Below, one piece after another: positions 17,600-26,223 of a stretch of 64,000 nucleotides of DNA. The translations under genes were made by a program, and so were the position numbers. The DNA comes from Pseudalkalibacillus salsuginis (GTDB taxonomy: Bacteria; Bacillota; Bacilli; Bacillales; Fictibacillaceae), in the NCBI RefSeq assembly GCF_021646685.1, contig NZ_JAKJHW010000001.1:310001-374000 (forward strand). The letters run 5' to 3'. Position 1 is the first letter of the stretch; each line of letters starts with the position of its first letter. Below the pieces are notes generated by a model. It saw nothing but the letters and a program-made list of their open reading frames with translations, was not told the origin of the DNA and ran no database searches.

Positions 17600-18070
17600 A
17601 GGACCATCTTTCTGCTGAACCTCATCCAATATACGTTATTTTTAATCGCTTCCAGATACCTTCCAACCCATGCTCATTTATTTTGAGACCTAACGCAGTA
17701 GCAGTCTCGGGAAATTTCGAAATTGCGTCTACAGTTGATATATAAGGCGGAATGTCCTTCACAAGGTACATTCTTGCTTCATTTTGACTGACCATGGGGG
17801 ATATCAGGCTAGAACATGTCCAAATCGTTCTCTAATTTCTATTCATGACCCTCATCAAATGTAATTTGAATTGAAGCAGAGGACATCGATATCCGCCAAA
17901 TTTCGTCCGTTAGTTGAATTCATGTAAGGTGTCCCAAATTTTTGTACGGACAAATCCTGTGCAATCCACCAATCAGGGAGAATCATTTGCTTTACTGCAT
18001 ACAAGTAACCTATCATCCAAGCGTCATTCTCAACTATTTCAATGATATCTTTTTCAAATACTATACTCAA
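17600..18070 (-). pseudogene. Decayed nucleotidyltransferase-family gene
   Basis: Pieces of one protein appear in different frames. From 18070 the frame reads FEKDIIEIVENDAWMIGYL to LPDWWIA. A 2-bp insertion then shifts it; in the next frame it continues GFVRTKIWDTLHEFN. It shifts back to LADIDVLCFNSNYI and stops. After two in-frame TAG codons come PDIP and, following a lost A in a run, NEARMYLVKDIPPYISTVDA and ISKFPETATALGLKI. Together these match the usual order of the DUF925 nucleotidyltransferase family (about 190 aa). At least three frameshifts and two stops make it non-functional. The left end is approximate. Confidence 0.75.
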
Positions 18071-18176
18071 TAGTCATTCCCCTTTACCTAAGGATTATGG
18101 TTCTTCATGATGGTTGTTGTTTTTGATAGGCTGATCGTATACGCCATCACAGGTTCTCGTTTCTTATTTTTGTAAA

Positions 18177-18210
18177 AAGTAAAAACCACACCAGTAAGTG
18201 TGATTTTTAC
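18177..18210 (-). terminator. Terminator after the M14 peptidase gene
   Basis: On the minus strand AAAATCACAC and GTGTGGTTTTTAC pair around TTACTG, followed by T-rich sequence. It overlaps the last codons of the gene. Confidence 0.7.
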
Positions 18211-19397
18211 ATATATAGGCTTGCAAGCATGATTCCTAAAGTTTCTTGATAGATCTCGTCATACTGGTTTAATGGAAGGGGATTAACCCCTTCCCCAAGT
18301 TCAACAGTAAATCCTGGGCGGTGCCATTCCTTAATGAACCAGTCTTTATAACCTGCATAACTATCTAAATACCGAACTGCTTTATAACCGCTTACCCGTT
18401 CAAATTCATTCACAATTGTCTCAGTGTATGGAGGTTCTACCCCTTCATATCCCCAATAGATTTCTTCTCCTTGTGTATGAAAAGCGATGACCCGGTCAAA
18501 ATCCTCATTACGAGTCAGCTCTGCCATAGCGATCGTTTCCGGTTCGGTTAAGGGTCTTTCTCCTGGATAGTCTCTAGGTGCAGGGGATTGTGGCTTCCTA
18601 GGTTTTTCTACCTCCCATTTTGCAGGGAACTGATTGTTCAAATCTATTCCTCTTATATTCGCCTTCCACCTAGAGAAATCTGTATTTCCTTGATTCAGTT
18701 CAAGCACAAAGTCTCTGTAATACTCACTTTCCGGGGGGCCATTAAGAACAAGATCCACACCATCAGGATTGACCATGGGGACAATCGATAAAGTTTCCCC
18801 ATCATAAAAAGGTGACATGTTTAATCCCCGTATCATCCATTGGTTCGTCAAAGCTAACAAATAGTCATTCAAGAAATTCATTATGACTGCTGTTGTAATC
18901 CATTCTTGAGCATGAAACGCCCCATTCATATGGACTTTCTTTTCTCCGTTGCCAATTTGGATTTCAGGAATTGATTTTCCGAGTACTGATTTGCCAATTG
19001 ATTTCACCCGAATAAAAGGATAAGCCTCCTTTAAAGAACTCACGTTTTTCTGCATCGCTGCCCAATCATATTTCGTTTTAGGGTTCACATATGGAGTGAC
19101 TACCCTAACAGGCACGTTAATGATTTGTCCAATTTGAAGATTACTTGGAGAAGTGTTTGGATTCATGATTGTGAGGGCATCAAGTGCCAGCTTTCTTCTT
19201 TGTGAAATCTTGTAAAAGGTATCTCCTTTTTGGATTGTATATTTTTCCGTTCTATATGCAGGTATTTCTACCTCTGAACCTACCTGTAGACTAGATGGAT
19301 TGAGCTTTCGGTTTGAATCGATTACAAGTCGGAGTGGCACATTGAACAATTTAGCAAGATACCAAAGTGTATCTCCTTTACGTACGCTCACCTTCAT
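18207..19397 (-). CDS. yqgT: LysM-M14 peptidase, gamma-D-glutamyl-diamino acid endopeptidase (YqgT-like)
   Basis: A 396-residue peptidoglycan hydrolase. Two LysM repeats at the N-terminus (about 1-45, RKGDTLWYLAKLFNVP, and 48-95, IQKGDTFYKISQR) bind the wall. They are followed by a zinc carboxypeptidase M14 domain: zinc ligands in NGAFHAQEW (His, Glu), substrate Arg and Asn region, MVNPDGVDLV, FHTQGEEIYW and the catalytic Glu in FTVELGEGVNP. This is the layout of endopeptidase I that cuts gamma-D-Glu-diaminopimelate bonds in spore or wall peptides. There is no signal peptide. The ATG 19397 follows GGGGGGAAG; the longer frame start is not supported. Confidence 0.88.
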   Translation of the reverse strand: MKVSVRKGDTLWYLAKLFNVPLRLVIDSNRKLNPSSLQVGSEVEIPAYRTEKYTIQKGDTFYKISQRRKLALDALTIMNPNTSPSNLQIGQIINVPVRVVTPYVNPKTKYDWAAMQKNVSSLKEAYPFIRVKSIGKSVLGKSIPEIQIGNGEKKVHMNGAFHAQEWITTAVIMNFLNDYLLALTNQWMIRGLNMSPFYDGETLSIVPMVNPDGVDLVLNGPPESEYYRDFVLELNQGNTDFSRWKANIRGIDLNNQFPAKWEVEKPRKPQSPAPRDYPGERPLTEPETIAMAELTRNEDFDRVIAFHTQGEEIYWGYEGVEPPYTETIVNEFERVSGYKAVRYLDSYAGYKDWFIKEWHRPGFTVELGEGVNPLPLNQYDEIYQETLGIMLASLYM

Positions 19398-19575
19398 TAT
19401 AACTTCCCCCCTAATAACCATTCTCCCACCATATATATGGTTTGGATATACAGTTATGAATCATTTTATGTATGATTACAGGAAGAATCCGCAGGGCTTT
19501 AGGTTAATTTTAATTCTTGATTTTTTTCACTGCTAGAATGTATTTCATACTTTCTTTAGGAAAAAAGCTAACCTT

Positions 19576-19665
19576 TCAATAACTCCTGCAGGAAAAACGA
19601 ACAAGCCAACCCCAGCGAGGAAAGGGTGAGGAGTCCTGTGGACCCCATGTGGAAGAGGAGAATAT
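19576..19665. repeat. Remnant of a second intergenic repeat type (family B)
   Basis: The 320-bp gap between yqgT and the LTA synthase gene holds CCTGCAGGAAAAACGAACAAG and AAAGGGTGAGGAGTCCTGTGG-type sequence. It is GC-rich against an A/T-rich surround and resembles the GCGGGAA...CCCCGCA repeats seen at 24970 and 45090. The rest of the gap shows only the terminator at 19699. Confidence 0.45.
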
Positions 19666-19698
19666 TTCATCAACAATCAAGGTACGACAAAGCATTAT

Positions 19699-19732
19699 AA
19701 AAAACCGTGCCAACATTTGGTTGACACGGTCT
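19699..19732 (-). terminator. Terminator after LTA synthase gene
   Basis: ACCGTGCCAAC pairs with GTTGACACGGT (one mismatch) around ATTTG, with an A run on the plus-strand left side that gives a U tail to the leftward transcript. Confidence 0.85.
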
Positions 19733-19741
19733 CTGTTATAT

Positions 19742-21616
19742 CTATTCTTCTTTGATTGTTCCCGTTTTCGGATCGAAGAAACGTAGCAAGTCTCCATAAA
19801 CGATACGGTCAGAGTAATCAAGTTCTTTCTTCGCTTTTTCCATAAATGGCTCACAAGCTGTTTTCTCTACTTCTTCACCAGACTCTTTATCGTAGCAAGT
19901 GTTATCTGTATATACGTGATCTTTAGTGATAAAGCTTCCGTCACGCAATACTGCAAAGTCTTGACGTTCTTTAGAGAACAAGTCAGATCCAAATTGGATA
20001 GTATTTTTGGTATCTTTTCCTAGTAGGTGCATGATCGTTGGTCTTAAGTCAACTTGACCACCGACAGTATCCATCACTTTACCATTTCCATCTCCAGGAA
20101 TGTGGATATACATCGGTACACGTTGCAGCTGTGTCGATTCGAATGGTGTGATTTCCTTACCGAGATATTCTCCCATAGCTTTATTATGGTTTTCTGAGAT
20201 TCCATAATGATCTCCGTAAAGGATAAATACGGTATCTTCGTACATACCCTCATTCTTTAGACTATCGAAGAACATCTTAACAGCTTCATCTGTATAACGA
20301 ACTGTTGTAAAATAACGGTTTACCGTACCATCGTTAGACGACCACTCCGGAATGAATTCGTCTTCCTGTTCCAAAGTGAATGGGAAGTGGTTTGTCAACG
20401 TGATGAACTTCGTGTAATAAGGTTCAGGTAATTCTTTCATATGATCCACTGATTGTTGGAAAAAGAATTCATCCTTCATACCCCAACCAACTGATTCTTC
20501 AGGTTTTATATCGTAATCCGTCGCTGAGTAAAACTTATCATAACCAAGCGAGTTGTACATGATATCACGATTCCAGAAACTTTTGTTGTTCGCATGAAAG
20601 TTTGCCGTATGGTAACCTTCTTCTTTTAAAAGTTCTGGTGTAGCTTGATATTCATTTTGTGAATGAGTGAAGAAAACTGCTCCACTTGGTAAAGGATACA
20701 TAGAGTTGTCTAATAAGAATTCTGAATCAGATGTTTTTCCCTGTCCTGTCTGATGATAGAAATTAGGAAAATAATACGTGTCTTCATCCTTCTTCAATTC
20801 ATTAAGAAATGGAGTAATTTCTTTTCCTTCTAAATTGTTATCAATTACAAAGTTCTGCATTGATTCTAATGTAATGATAACGACATTTTTATCTTTTGCA
20901 GCTCCGAACATCTCTGGGTCCGGGCTTTTATAATCAGCTTTAACATAGTTTTCAATATCAGCGATTTCACTGCCATCAGCTAAGGCACGTTGCGCTTTCG
21001 CTTTTGACTGGATGATCGCATCATATGCATGGTAATTGTATGCTCCGATATTCTTAATCAACATTTCACGGTCAAAAGAACGTGTCAATAATTGTGGGCG
21101 CTCCGTCTCGGCGATTCCAACATTGACGATGAAAATGATCAAACTTGTCGCAAACACAAGCCCAATTTTCTTCGATGACAGTTTTGGCGATTCAATTTTG
21201 CGTAATTTCATGTAAACTGCAAGAACAATAATATCCACGAATAATAAAAGATCATATGGATAAATTAACGACGTAATACTGCTCCCCAGGTCACCCATGT
21301 TACTTGTTTGGAATAATACCGGAATTGTAATGAAATCATTGAAGAACCGGTAGTAGACCATATTTGCGAATAAAATGAATGACGCTACGAAATTCAATAG
21401 TAGAACCACGATATTGCGAGCTTTTCCTGAGAAAAAGAGGGCAATACCTAGAATGAATACTACTGAACTAAGCGGATTGATCAAAAGAATGATTTCTTGA
21501 ACAGCATTTTCTATTTTCAGATCAAACGAAATTTTATATACCAGATACGATTTCAACCATAGTAAAACACCTGTGATGATGATAATCTGATATTTTGATA
21601 GGGTGTTTTTCAACAT
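19742..21616 (-). CDS. yqgS: Lipoteichoic acid synthase family protein (YqgS/LtaS-like)
   Basis: A 624-residue polyglycerolphosphate polymerase-type enzyme. Five membrane helices fill the first 200 residues. An extracellular sulfatase-fold domain begins near 250: VVIITLESMQNFVIDN (metal Glu), HQTGQGKTSDSEF with the catalytic Thr, NNKSFWNRD, KFITLTNHFPF and YGDHYGISENH for the Mn ligands. It would transfer glycerolphosphate from phosphatidylglycerol to the growing teichoic acid chain outside the membrane. The position next to glcK matches yqgS. GGAGG lies before the ATG. A sigma-A promoter stands about 100 bp upstream. Confidence 0.92.
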   Translation of the reverse strand: MLKNTLSKYQIIIITGVLLWLKSYLVYKISFDLKIENAVQEIILLINPLSSVVFILGIALFFSGKARNIVVLLLNFVASFILFANMVYYRFFNDFITIPVLFQTSNMGDLGSSITSLIYPYDLLLFVDIIVLAVYMKLRKIESPKLSSKKIGLVFATSLIIFIVNVGIAETERPQLLTRSFDREMLIKNIGAYNYHAYDAIIQSKAKAQRALADGSEIADIENYVKADYKSPDPEMFGAAKDKNVVIITLESMQNFVIDNNLEGKEITPFLNELKKDEDTYYFPNFYHQTGQGKTSDSEFLLDNSMYPLPSGAVFFTHSQNEYQATPELLKEEGYHTANFHANNKSFWNRDIMYNSLGYDKFYSATDYDIKPEESVGWGMKDEFFFQQSVDHMKELPEPYYTKFITLTNHFPFTLEQEDEFIPEWSSNDGTVNRYFTTVRYTDEAVKMFFDSLKNEGMYEDTVFILYGDHYGISENHNKAMGEYLGKEITPFESTQLQRVPMYIHIPGDGNGKVMDTVGGQVDLRPTIMHLLGKDTKNTIQFGSDLFSKERQDFAVLRDGSFITKDHVYTDNTCYDKESGEEVEKTACEPFMEKAKKELDYSDRIVYGDLLRFFDPKTGTIKEE

Positions 21617-21718
21617 CGTACAGTTACCTCCTTGACTTGATGACTCATTCTTTCTCTTGTTTGAATTAGTATAGTTTTCTTAATTGTTTTTTCTCCATTC
21701 GCTTTTCACATGATTGTT

Positions 21719-21747
21719 ATAATACTCCCTTTTATATTTTTTTTCAA
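21719..21747 (-). promoter_or_regulatory. Sigma-A type promoter of the LTA synthase gene
   Basis: TTGAAA (21747-21742), a 17-bp spacer and TATTAT (21724-21719), within a very A/T-rich stretch. The rest of the 463-bp gap to glcK shows only the glcK terminator; I see no gene in it. Confidence 0.75.
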
Positions 21748-22000
21748 GAGAAATTTAGCCTTTTTCAATAATTTGTAAATTATATTACACCTATGTTAAG
21801 TTAACTATCCCCTGTTGAAAATACCGTTAAACCTATAGACGATCAAATAAGAAAAAAGTTTTAAGTTTGTATACGATTTGAAGTAACTTCACACTTTGTT
21901 CATACTTTTTATGTAATGGCTTTGGGAGTTTATGACTAAACCGGCGACATGTCATTACATTTTGCCTATAATCAATGATTCAAGACAAGCCATTATATGA

Positions 22001-22024
22001 AAAAAAAGAGTCAAAAATGACTCT
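22001..22024 (-). terminator. Terminator after glcK
   Basis: GAGTCA-TTTTT-TGACTC hairpin followed on the minus strand by eight T, about 55 bp past the glucokinase stop. Confidence 0.85.
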
Positions 22025-22079
22025 CCTGTAGATTTGTATAGTATTCGATTAATCCAAGTACTTTACGTGGATATGAATA

Positions 22080-23048
22080 TCAATTACTGTTTCTTAGGGT
22101 CAAAAGGCGAGCAGAGCCGATGACCCCTGCATCATTTCCTAAGCTGGCAATTGCAAAATCAGCACCTACATGTACTCTTGGCAGTGCATACTTCCCGAAT
22201 ACTTTTTTCAAAGGAGCCATCAGATGGTCACCAGCTTTTGATACACCGCCCCCAATGACAATCCGTGAAGGATTGATTACATTCGCCATATTTGCAATCG
22301 CTAGGCCGAGATGGTGGGTGATGGTCTTAACCACCTCATTGGCCCAATCATCACCTTCAGCGGCACATGTAAATACATCTTCAGCCGTAACTCTTCCCTT
22401 CTCAATCCACTTTTTATAAAGCATACTACTAAGGTTTTCTTCAAGACCTTCAGTAGCGATTCTTGAGATTCCAGTGGCCGATGCGATCGTCTCGAGACAG
22501 CCTGTCTTTCCACAATTACATGGTGCGCCACTTTCAACAATCGACGTTATATGGCCGATTTCCCCAGCCATACCATTCGCTCCATGCAGGATGGTTCCAT
22601 TTGAAATGATACCACCCCCAATTCCAGTTCCTAAAGTGATACAAATCAAGTCAGATGCTTGTTTTCCCGCTCCTTTCCACATTTCGCCGAGTGCAGCAGT
22701 ATTCGCATCATTATCTACCACTACTTTAAGACCGGTCTTACGCTCTAAGTCATCTTTAAGAGGGTAGTTTTTCCATCCAAGATTTACTGCATGGAAAATG
22801 AAACCGTTTTCCATATTGATGAAACCAGGCGCTCCAATTCCGATCCCATCTATATCCTTCAGTTTCCATCCACCGTTTTCCGTCTTCTCTTTAATCGAAT
22901 CTGCAATATTTTGTGATATATTTCTACCATTATTGCTTGTATCCGTAGGGATTTCCCATTTATCTACAATGTTACCCTGTTGATCTACGATAGCCATTTT
23001 GATCGTTGTCCCACCTAAATCGATTCCGATTGACACTGTTTCCGTCAT
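22080..23048 (-). CDS. glcK: Glucokinase (ROK family)
   Basis: A 322-residue ROK kinase that phosphorylates glucose with ATP. The phosphate-binding motif is GIDLGGTTIKMAIVD, the sugar-binding Asp sits in VVDNDANTAALGEMWKGAG, and the zinc motif is GHITSIVESGAPCNCGKTGC with the Cys cluster CxCGxxGCxE. FDTP-type ends are replaced by IGGGVSKAGDHL. Length and sequence match GlcK closely. AAGGG is nine bases before the ATG at 23048; the ATG three codons earlier overlaps the ribosome site. It is in an operon with yqgQ, 12 bp upstream. Confidence 0.95.
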   Translation of the reverse strand: MTETVSIGIDLGGTTIKMAIVDQQGNIVDKWEIPTDTSNNGRNISQNIADSIKEKTENGGWKLKDIDGIGIGAPGFINMENGFIFHAVNLGWKNYPLKDDLERKTGLKVVVDNDANTAALGEMWKGAGKQASDLICITLGTGIGGGIISNGTILHGANGMAGEIGHITSIVESGAPCNCGKTGCLETIASATGISRIATEGLEENLSSMLYKKWIEKGRVTAEDVFTCAAEGDDWANEVVKTITHHLGLAIANMANVINPSRIVIGGGVSKAGDHLMAPLKKVFGKYALPRVHVGADFAIASLGNDAGVIGSARLLTLRNSN

Positions 23049-23060
23049 ATAACTCATCCC

Positions 23061-23252
23061 TTAGTTCAATTTATTCTGTTCACTTTTAATAATTAGGATC
23101 GCTTTTCTATATTCCTCGATGCTGATCATCCCATTTTGATATAATTCTTGTATTTCAGATACATACATTTCCAAGTCAGCGCTGCGGTTGCCAGTATATA
23201 TAAATGTACCGAAGCGCTTCAAGAATTGTTGGACGTCCAATATCGTTTTCAT
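23061..23252 (-). CDS. yqgQ: YqgQ-family small protein
   Basis: A 63-residue, mostly helical protein (DUF910): MKTILDVQQFLKRFGTFIY, a short turn, then QELYQNGMISIEEYRKAI. The family has been described as small three-helix, nucleic-acid-binding-like proteins, but no role is settled. It precedes glcK by 12 bp, the same pair as in B. subtilis. The ATG at 23252 is placed after GGTGA; an in-frame ATG three codons earlier is less well placed. Confidence 0.88.
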   Translation of the reverse strand: MKTILDVQQFLKRFGTFIYTGNRSADLEMYVSEIQELYQNGMISIEEYRKAILIIKSEQNKLN

Positions 23253-23353
23253 AAAATTCACCCAATCGTATTATATCATTATTACTGATTTTAAAAAGAC
23301 AGAAGAATATGATGGATAGTAGACAAAATAATAGAGAAGCAGTAGCTGCTTCC

Positions 23354-24814
23354 CTAACGATCGGGATCTTTCGGATGTAATACTGTCGGCCTTCGATTCT
23401 TGAGTGGAATCGGGGAACGGATCAGTACATCCCTGAGCCCTTTATATGAAAATGGAAGGAAGGGCCAAAGATAAGGAATGTGGAACGACTTGAGCCGTGA
23501 AAGTAAAATGATCCACAATGTGGTTCCTATCATATAGCCGGGCAGGGCGAACAGGGCTGTCAAAATCAAAAGCATCAGCCTTGTCAATCGATTCGCAAGA
23601 CTGAGTTCATATGAAGGGGTTGCAAATGAACCGATCGCTGCGATTGAAATATACAAAATGACTTCATTCAGGAACAATCCAACCTCAACTGCCACCTGGC
23701 CAATAAGTATAGCTGCAACTAGCCCTAAAGCAGTCGCTAAAGATGATGGGATATGTACAGTTGCCATCCTCATGATATCCAAACCAATTTCAATCAGGAT
23801 GAGTTGGACGAACAGAGGAATATCCCCTGCTTCTTCCGGACCGATAAAGGCCAATTGTGCAGGCATCATCTCAGGACTGATTGAGAACAAATACCAAAGA
23901 GGGAGAGAAAAGATCGACAATAAGACTGCGAAAAATCTTACAAATCTGAGATATGCTCCGACGACAGGTTTTTGTCGATATTCCTCCATATGTTGCAAAT
24001 GATGCCAAAAAGTTGCTGGGGTTATCAAGACACTCGGGGAACCATCGACAAAAACCAGCACATGACCTTCATAAAGATGGACAGCAGCAGTATCTGGCCG
24101 TTCCGTATACCTTACTAATGGATAGGGATTCCAATGCTGTCCACATACAAATTCCTCAATGGTCTTTTCAGCCATCGGAAGCCCGTCGGTATCGATCTTT
24201 GATAATGAATCTTTAATCTTTTCAACAATTTTCTCATCGGCGATATCTTCTATATAGGAAATACAGATGTCTGTCTGTGATCTTCTTCCGATCTTCATGT
24301 ATTCCATACGTAAGGTACGGTCACGAACCCGTCTCCTTGTTAAAGAGGTGTTAAAGACGATCGTCTCTACAAATCCATCCCGAGATCCACGCACAACCCT
24401 TTCCAAGTCAGGTTCCGATGGCCCTCGGACTGGATAGGTCCTTGCGTCGATTACGATTACAGTGTCTACCCCTTCAACGATCAATAGACTTGGTCCCCCT
24501 AGTGAGAAATCAATCGCTTTTTCAAGATCCGCTTGTTCTTCTATCTCCATGTAGGGAAGATGTGTACGCATCAATTTCGTCAAAGGATCGGGGTCAAGGT
24601 CCTCAGGATCAAGTTTTGATAGCAGCTTCATCAAATAGTGCATGATATCATCTTTAACAAATCCATCAATCATGAAAAGACTCATGCGTTTTCCGGCATA
24701 ATCCAGCTCAAGATGGATCTGATCGAAGCTTTTGTCAATTCCGAGTTCTTCTTTAATATAAGCAATGGTTGCATCGTAATCTTTGATCTGTGGAACTTTT
24801 TTATCTCGCGTCAT
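23354..24814 (-). CDS. GerA/SpoVAF-family spore germination membrane protein
   Basis: A 486-residue protein of the GerA A-subunit family. The N-terminal cytoplasmic domain (about 1-290) is followed by five or six membrane segments (about 300-450), with GPEEAGDIPLFVQLILIEIG and the FATPSYELSLANRLTRL block before the last helices. The VAF marks such as YPVRGPSEPDLERVVRG and DGFVETIVFNTSLTRRR point to SpoVAF rather than a nutrient receptor. It is alone, with no B or C subunit and no spoVA genes beside it. It probably acts in the spore inner membrane during germination. A GGATGGGG site precedes the ATG at 24814. Confidence 0.85.
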   Translation of the reverse strand: MTRDKKVPQIKDYDATIAYIKEELGIDKSFDQIHLELDYAGKRMSLFMIDGFVKDDIMHYLMKLLSKLDPEDLDPDPLTKLMRTHLPYMEIEEQADLEKAIDFSLGGPSLLIVEGVDTVIVIDARTYPVRGPSEPDLERVVRGSRDGFVETIVFNTSLTRRRVRDRTLRMEYMKIGRRSQTDICISYIEDIADEKIVEKIKDSLSKIDTDGLPMAEKTIEEFVCGQHWNPYPLVRYTERPDTAAVHLYEGHVLVFVDGSPSVLITPATFWHHLQHMEEYRQKPVVGAYLRFVRFFAVLLSIFSLPLWYLFSISPEMMPAQLAFIGPEEAGDIPLFVQLILIEIGLDIMRMATVHIPSSLATALGLVAAILIGQVAVEVGLFLNEVILYISIAAIGSFATPSYELSLANRLTRLMLLILTALFALPGYMIGTTLWIILLSRLKSFHIPYLWPFLPFSYKGLRDVLIRSPIPLKNRRPTVLHPKDPDR

Positions 24815-24892
24815 TTTCCCCATCCTTTCAATTACCATCATTAACCAATCATAATATTTGCATACTTGGACAGGGGTATATTGTGGGAAAAC

Positions 24893-24924
24893 GAAAAAGC
24901 ACTGATGAGTTCAGTGCTTTTTCG
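24893..24924 (-). terminator. Terminator downstream of the M42 peptidase gene
   Basis: GAAAAAGCACTGA and TCAGTGCTTTTTC pair around TGAGT. A repeat remnant lies between it and the M42 stop codon. Confidence 0.85.
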
Positions 24925-24958
24925 TTAGACTGGTTCATTTTAATGTTGACATAGAATA

Positions 24959-25075
24959 CTGCATTTAGCGGAATTTACATCCGGCGGGAAACCGAGCCAG
25001 GCAAGACCCCGCAGTTTGGATGAAGAAGTGATGCCAGCTCAGCGACCAGTCATTCGGATCACTTCAAGCCCCTTT
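24959..25075. repeat. Family B intergenic repeat
   Basis: Holds GGCGGGAAACCGAGCCAGG, AGACCCCGCAG and an AAGTGAT/ATCACTT inverted pair. It is GC-rich and lies just past the M42 peptidase stop. Similar sequence occurs at 45080-45125. Function unknown. Confidence 0.5.
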
Positions 25076-25078
25076 CTT

Positions 25079-26131
25079 TTAAGAATTCATATCAGATTTC
25101 AGATAGTGATAGATCAACCGTGCTGTATGTAATAGTGACGTTTCATGTGTACGTTCGAATGCGTGAGATGCATCGATCCCCGGACCGATAAGACCATGTT
25201 TCAAATCGAAGCCCGCTCGGATTGCAGCAGAAGCATCAGATCCATAATAAGGATAAATGTCTATCCTGTATTCAATATGATTCTCTTTTGAAAGGTTCTC
25301 AAGGTGCTTTCTCAATCCTAGATGATAGGGCCCACTAGAGTCCTTTGCACAAATGGATACGGTGAATTCATCTGTAGTTTGTCCATCTCCGATCGCCCCC
25401 ATATCAACTGCCAGATATTCTTCTGTTTCATTCGGAATGTTAGAGTTACCTCCATAGCCGATTTCTTCATTATTGGAGATCAAAAAATGGGTTGTAAATG
25501 GAAGCTTTGTACCTTCTTCTTTTAACAGTTTGATGACATGCATCAATAGTGCCACGCTGGCTTTATCATCAAGATGTCGGGATTTGACGAATCCGCTCTC
25601 TGTAATTTCGACACGAGGGTCGAACGACACAAAGTCCCCTACTGAAATCCCTAATTCTTTAACATCCTGTTCTGATTCCACTCGCTCATCTATACGGACT
25701 TCTATATTATTTTCATCACGTTTGGCATTGCCTGCTTCTTTGTACACGTGTACCGAAGTTTGGTGCATGAGGATTGTGCCCGTAAAAAGCTTGTTATCAG
25801 CCGTCTCGATTTGACAGTATTCCCCTTCAACGTGATTCCACCTGAAACCACCAATCATCGTTAATTTCAACCTTCCGTTCGGTTTGATTTCTTTGACCAT
25901 CGCACCAAGTGTATCAACATGGGCTGTCAAAAATCGATGACGGTCGTCATTTTCTCCAGGTAGGGTGACGAGTAATCCGCCTTTATGATTTCGTTTCGTT
26001 TCCAAACCAAGTTTGTTGAAATATTCATCTACATGCCTGATGACTTGTTCCGTATTACCCGATGGGCTTGGAATTGATACCAAACCTCTGATCAAATCCG
26101 TTATTTCTTTCGTATTGACTTTTTGACTCAT
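25079..26131 (-). CDS. M42-family metallopeptidase
   Basis: A 350-residue cocatalytic di-metal aminopeptidase of the M42 (TET, glutamyl/deblocking aminopeptidase) family. Metal and catalytic residues seen: TAHVDTLG (His, Asp), RHLDDKASVALL (bridging Asp), NNEEIGYGG (catalytic and metal Glu), AVDMGAIGDGQ (Asp) and DASHAFERTH (His). A typical M42 dimer or dodecamer would trim peptides in the cytoplasm. It stands alone, facing away from the secreted-type protein at 26224. Homologues in this clade have been misnamed endoglucanases; no glucanase feature is present. Confidence 0.9.
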   Translation of the reverse strand: MSQKVNTKEITDLIRGLVSIPSPSGNTEQVIRHVDEYFNKLGLETKRNHKGGLLVTLPGENDDRHRFLTAHVDTLGAMVKEIKPNGRLKLTMIGGFRWNHVEGEYCQIETADNKLFTGTILMHQTSVHVYKEAGNAKRDENNIEVRIDERVESEQDVKELGISVGDFVSFDPRVEITESGFVKSRHLDDKASVALLMHVIKLLKEEGTKLPFTTHFLISNNEEIGYGGNSNIPNETEEYLAVDMGAIGDGQTTDEFTVSICAKDSSGPYHLGLRKHLENLSKENHIEYRIDIYPYYGSDASAAIRAGFDLKHGLIGPGIDASHAFERTHETSLLHTARLIYHYLKSDMNS

Positions 26132-26223
26132 ATTTTCCGTTCCCCCTCAAAACTATTTCCTTCTAAACTTCCGGACAAGTTCATATTTTATATGGATAGG
26201 ATGTCCATGGAGGTTTAAAAAGT

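Noticed and set aside
24959-25075. Small RNA or attachment site
   Set aside because: It resembles other GC-rich intergenic repeats; there is no promoter, integrase or tRNA beside it.
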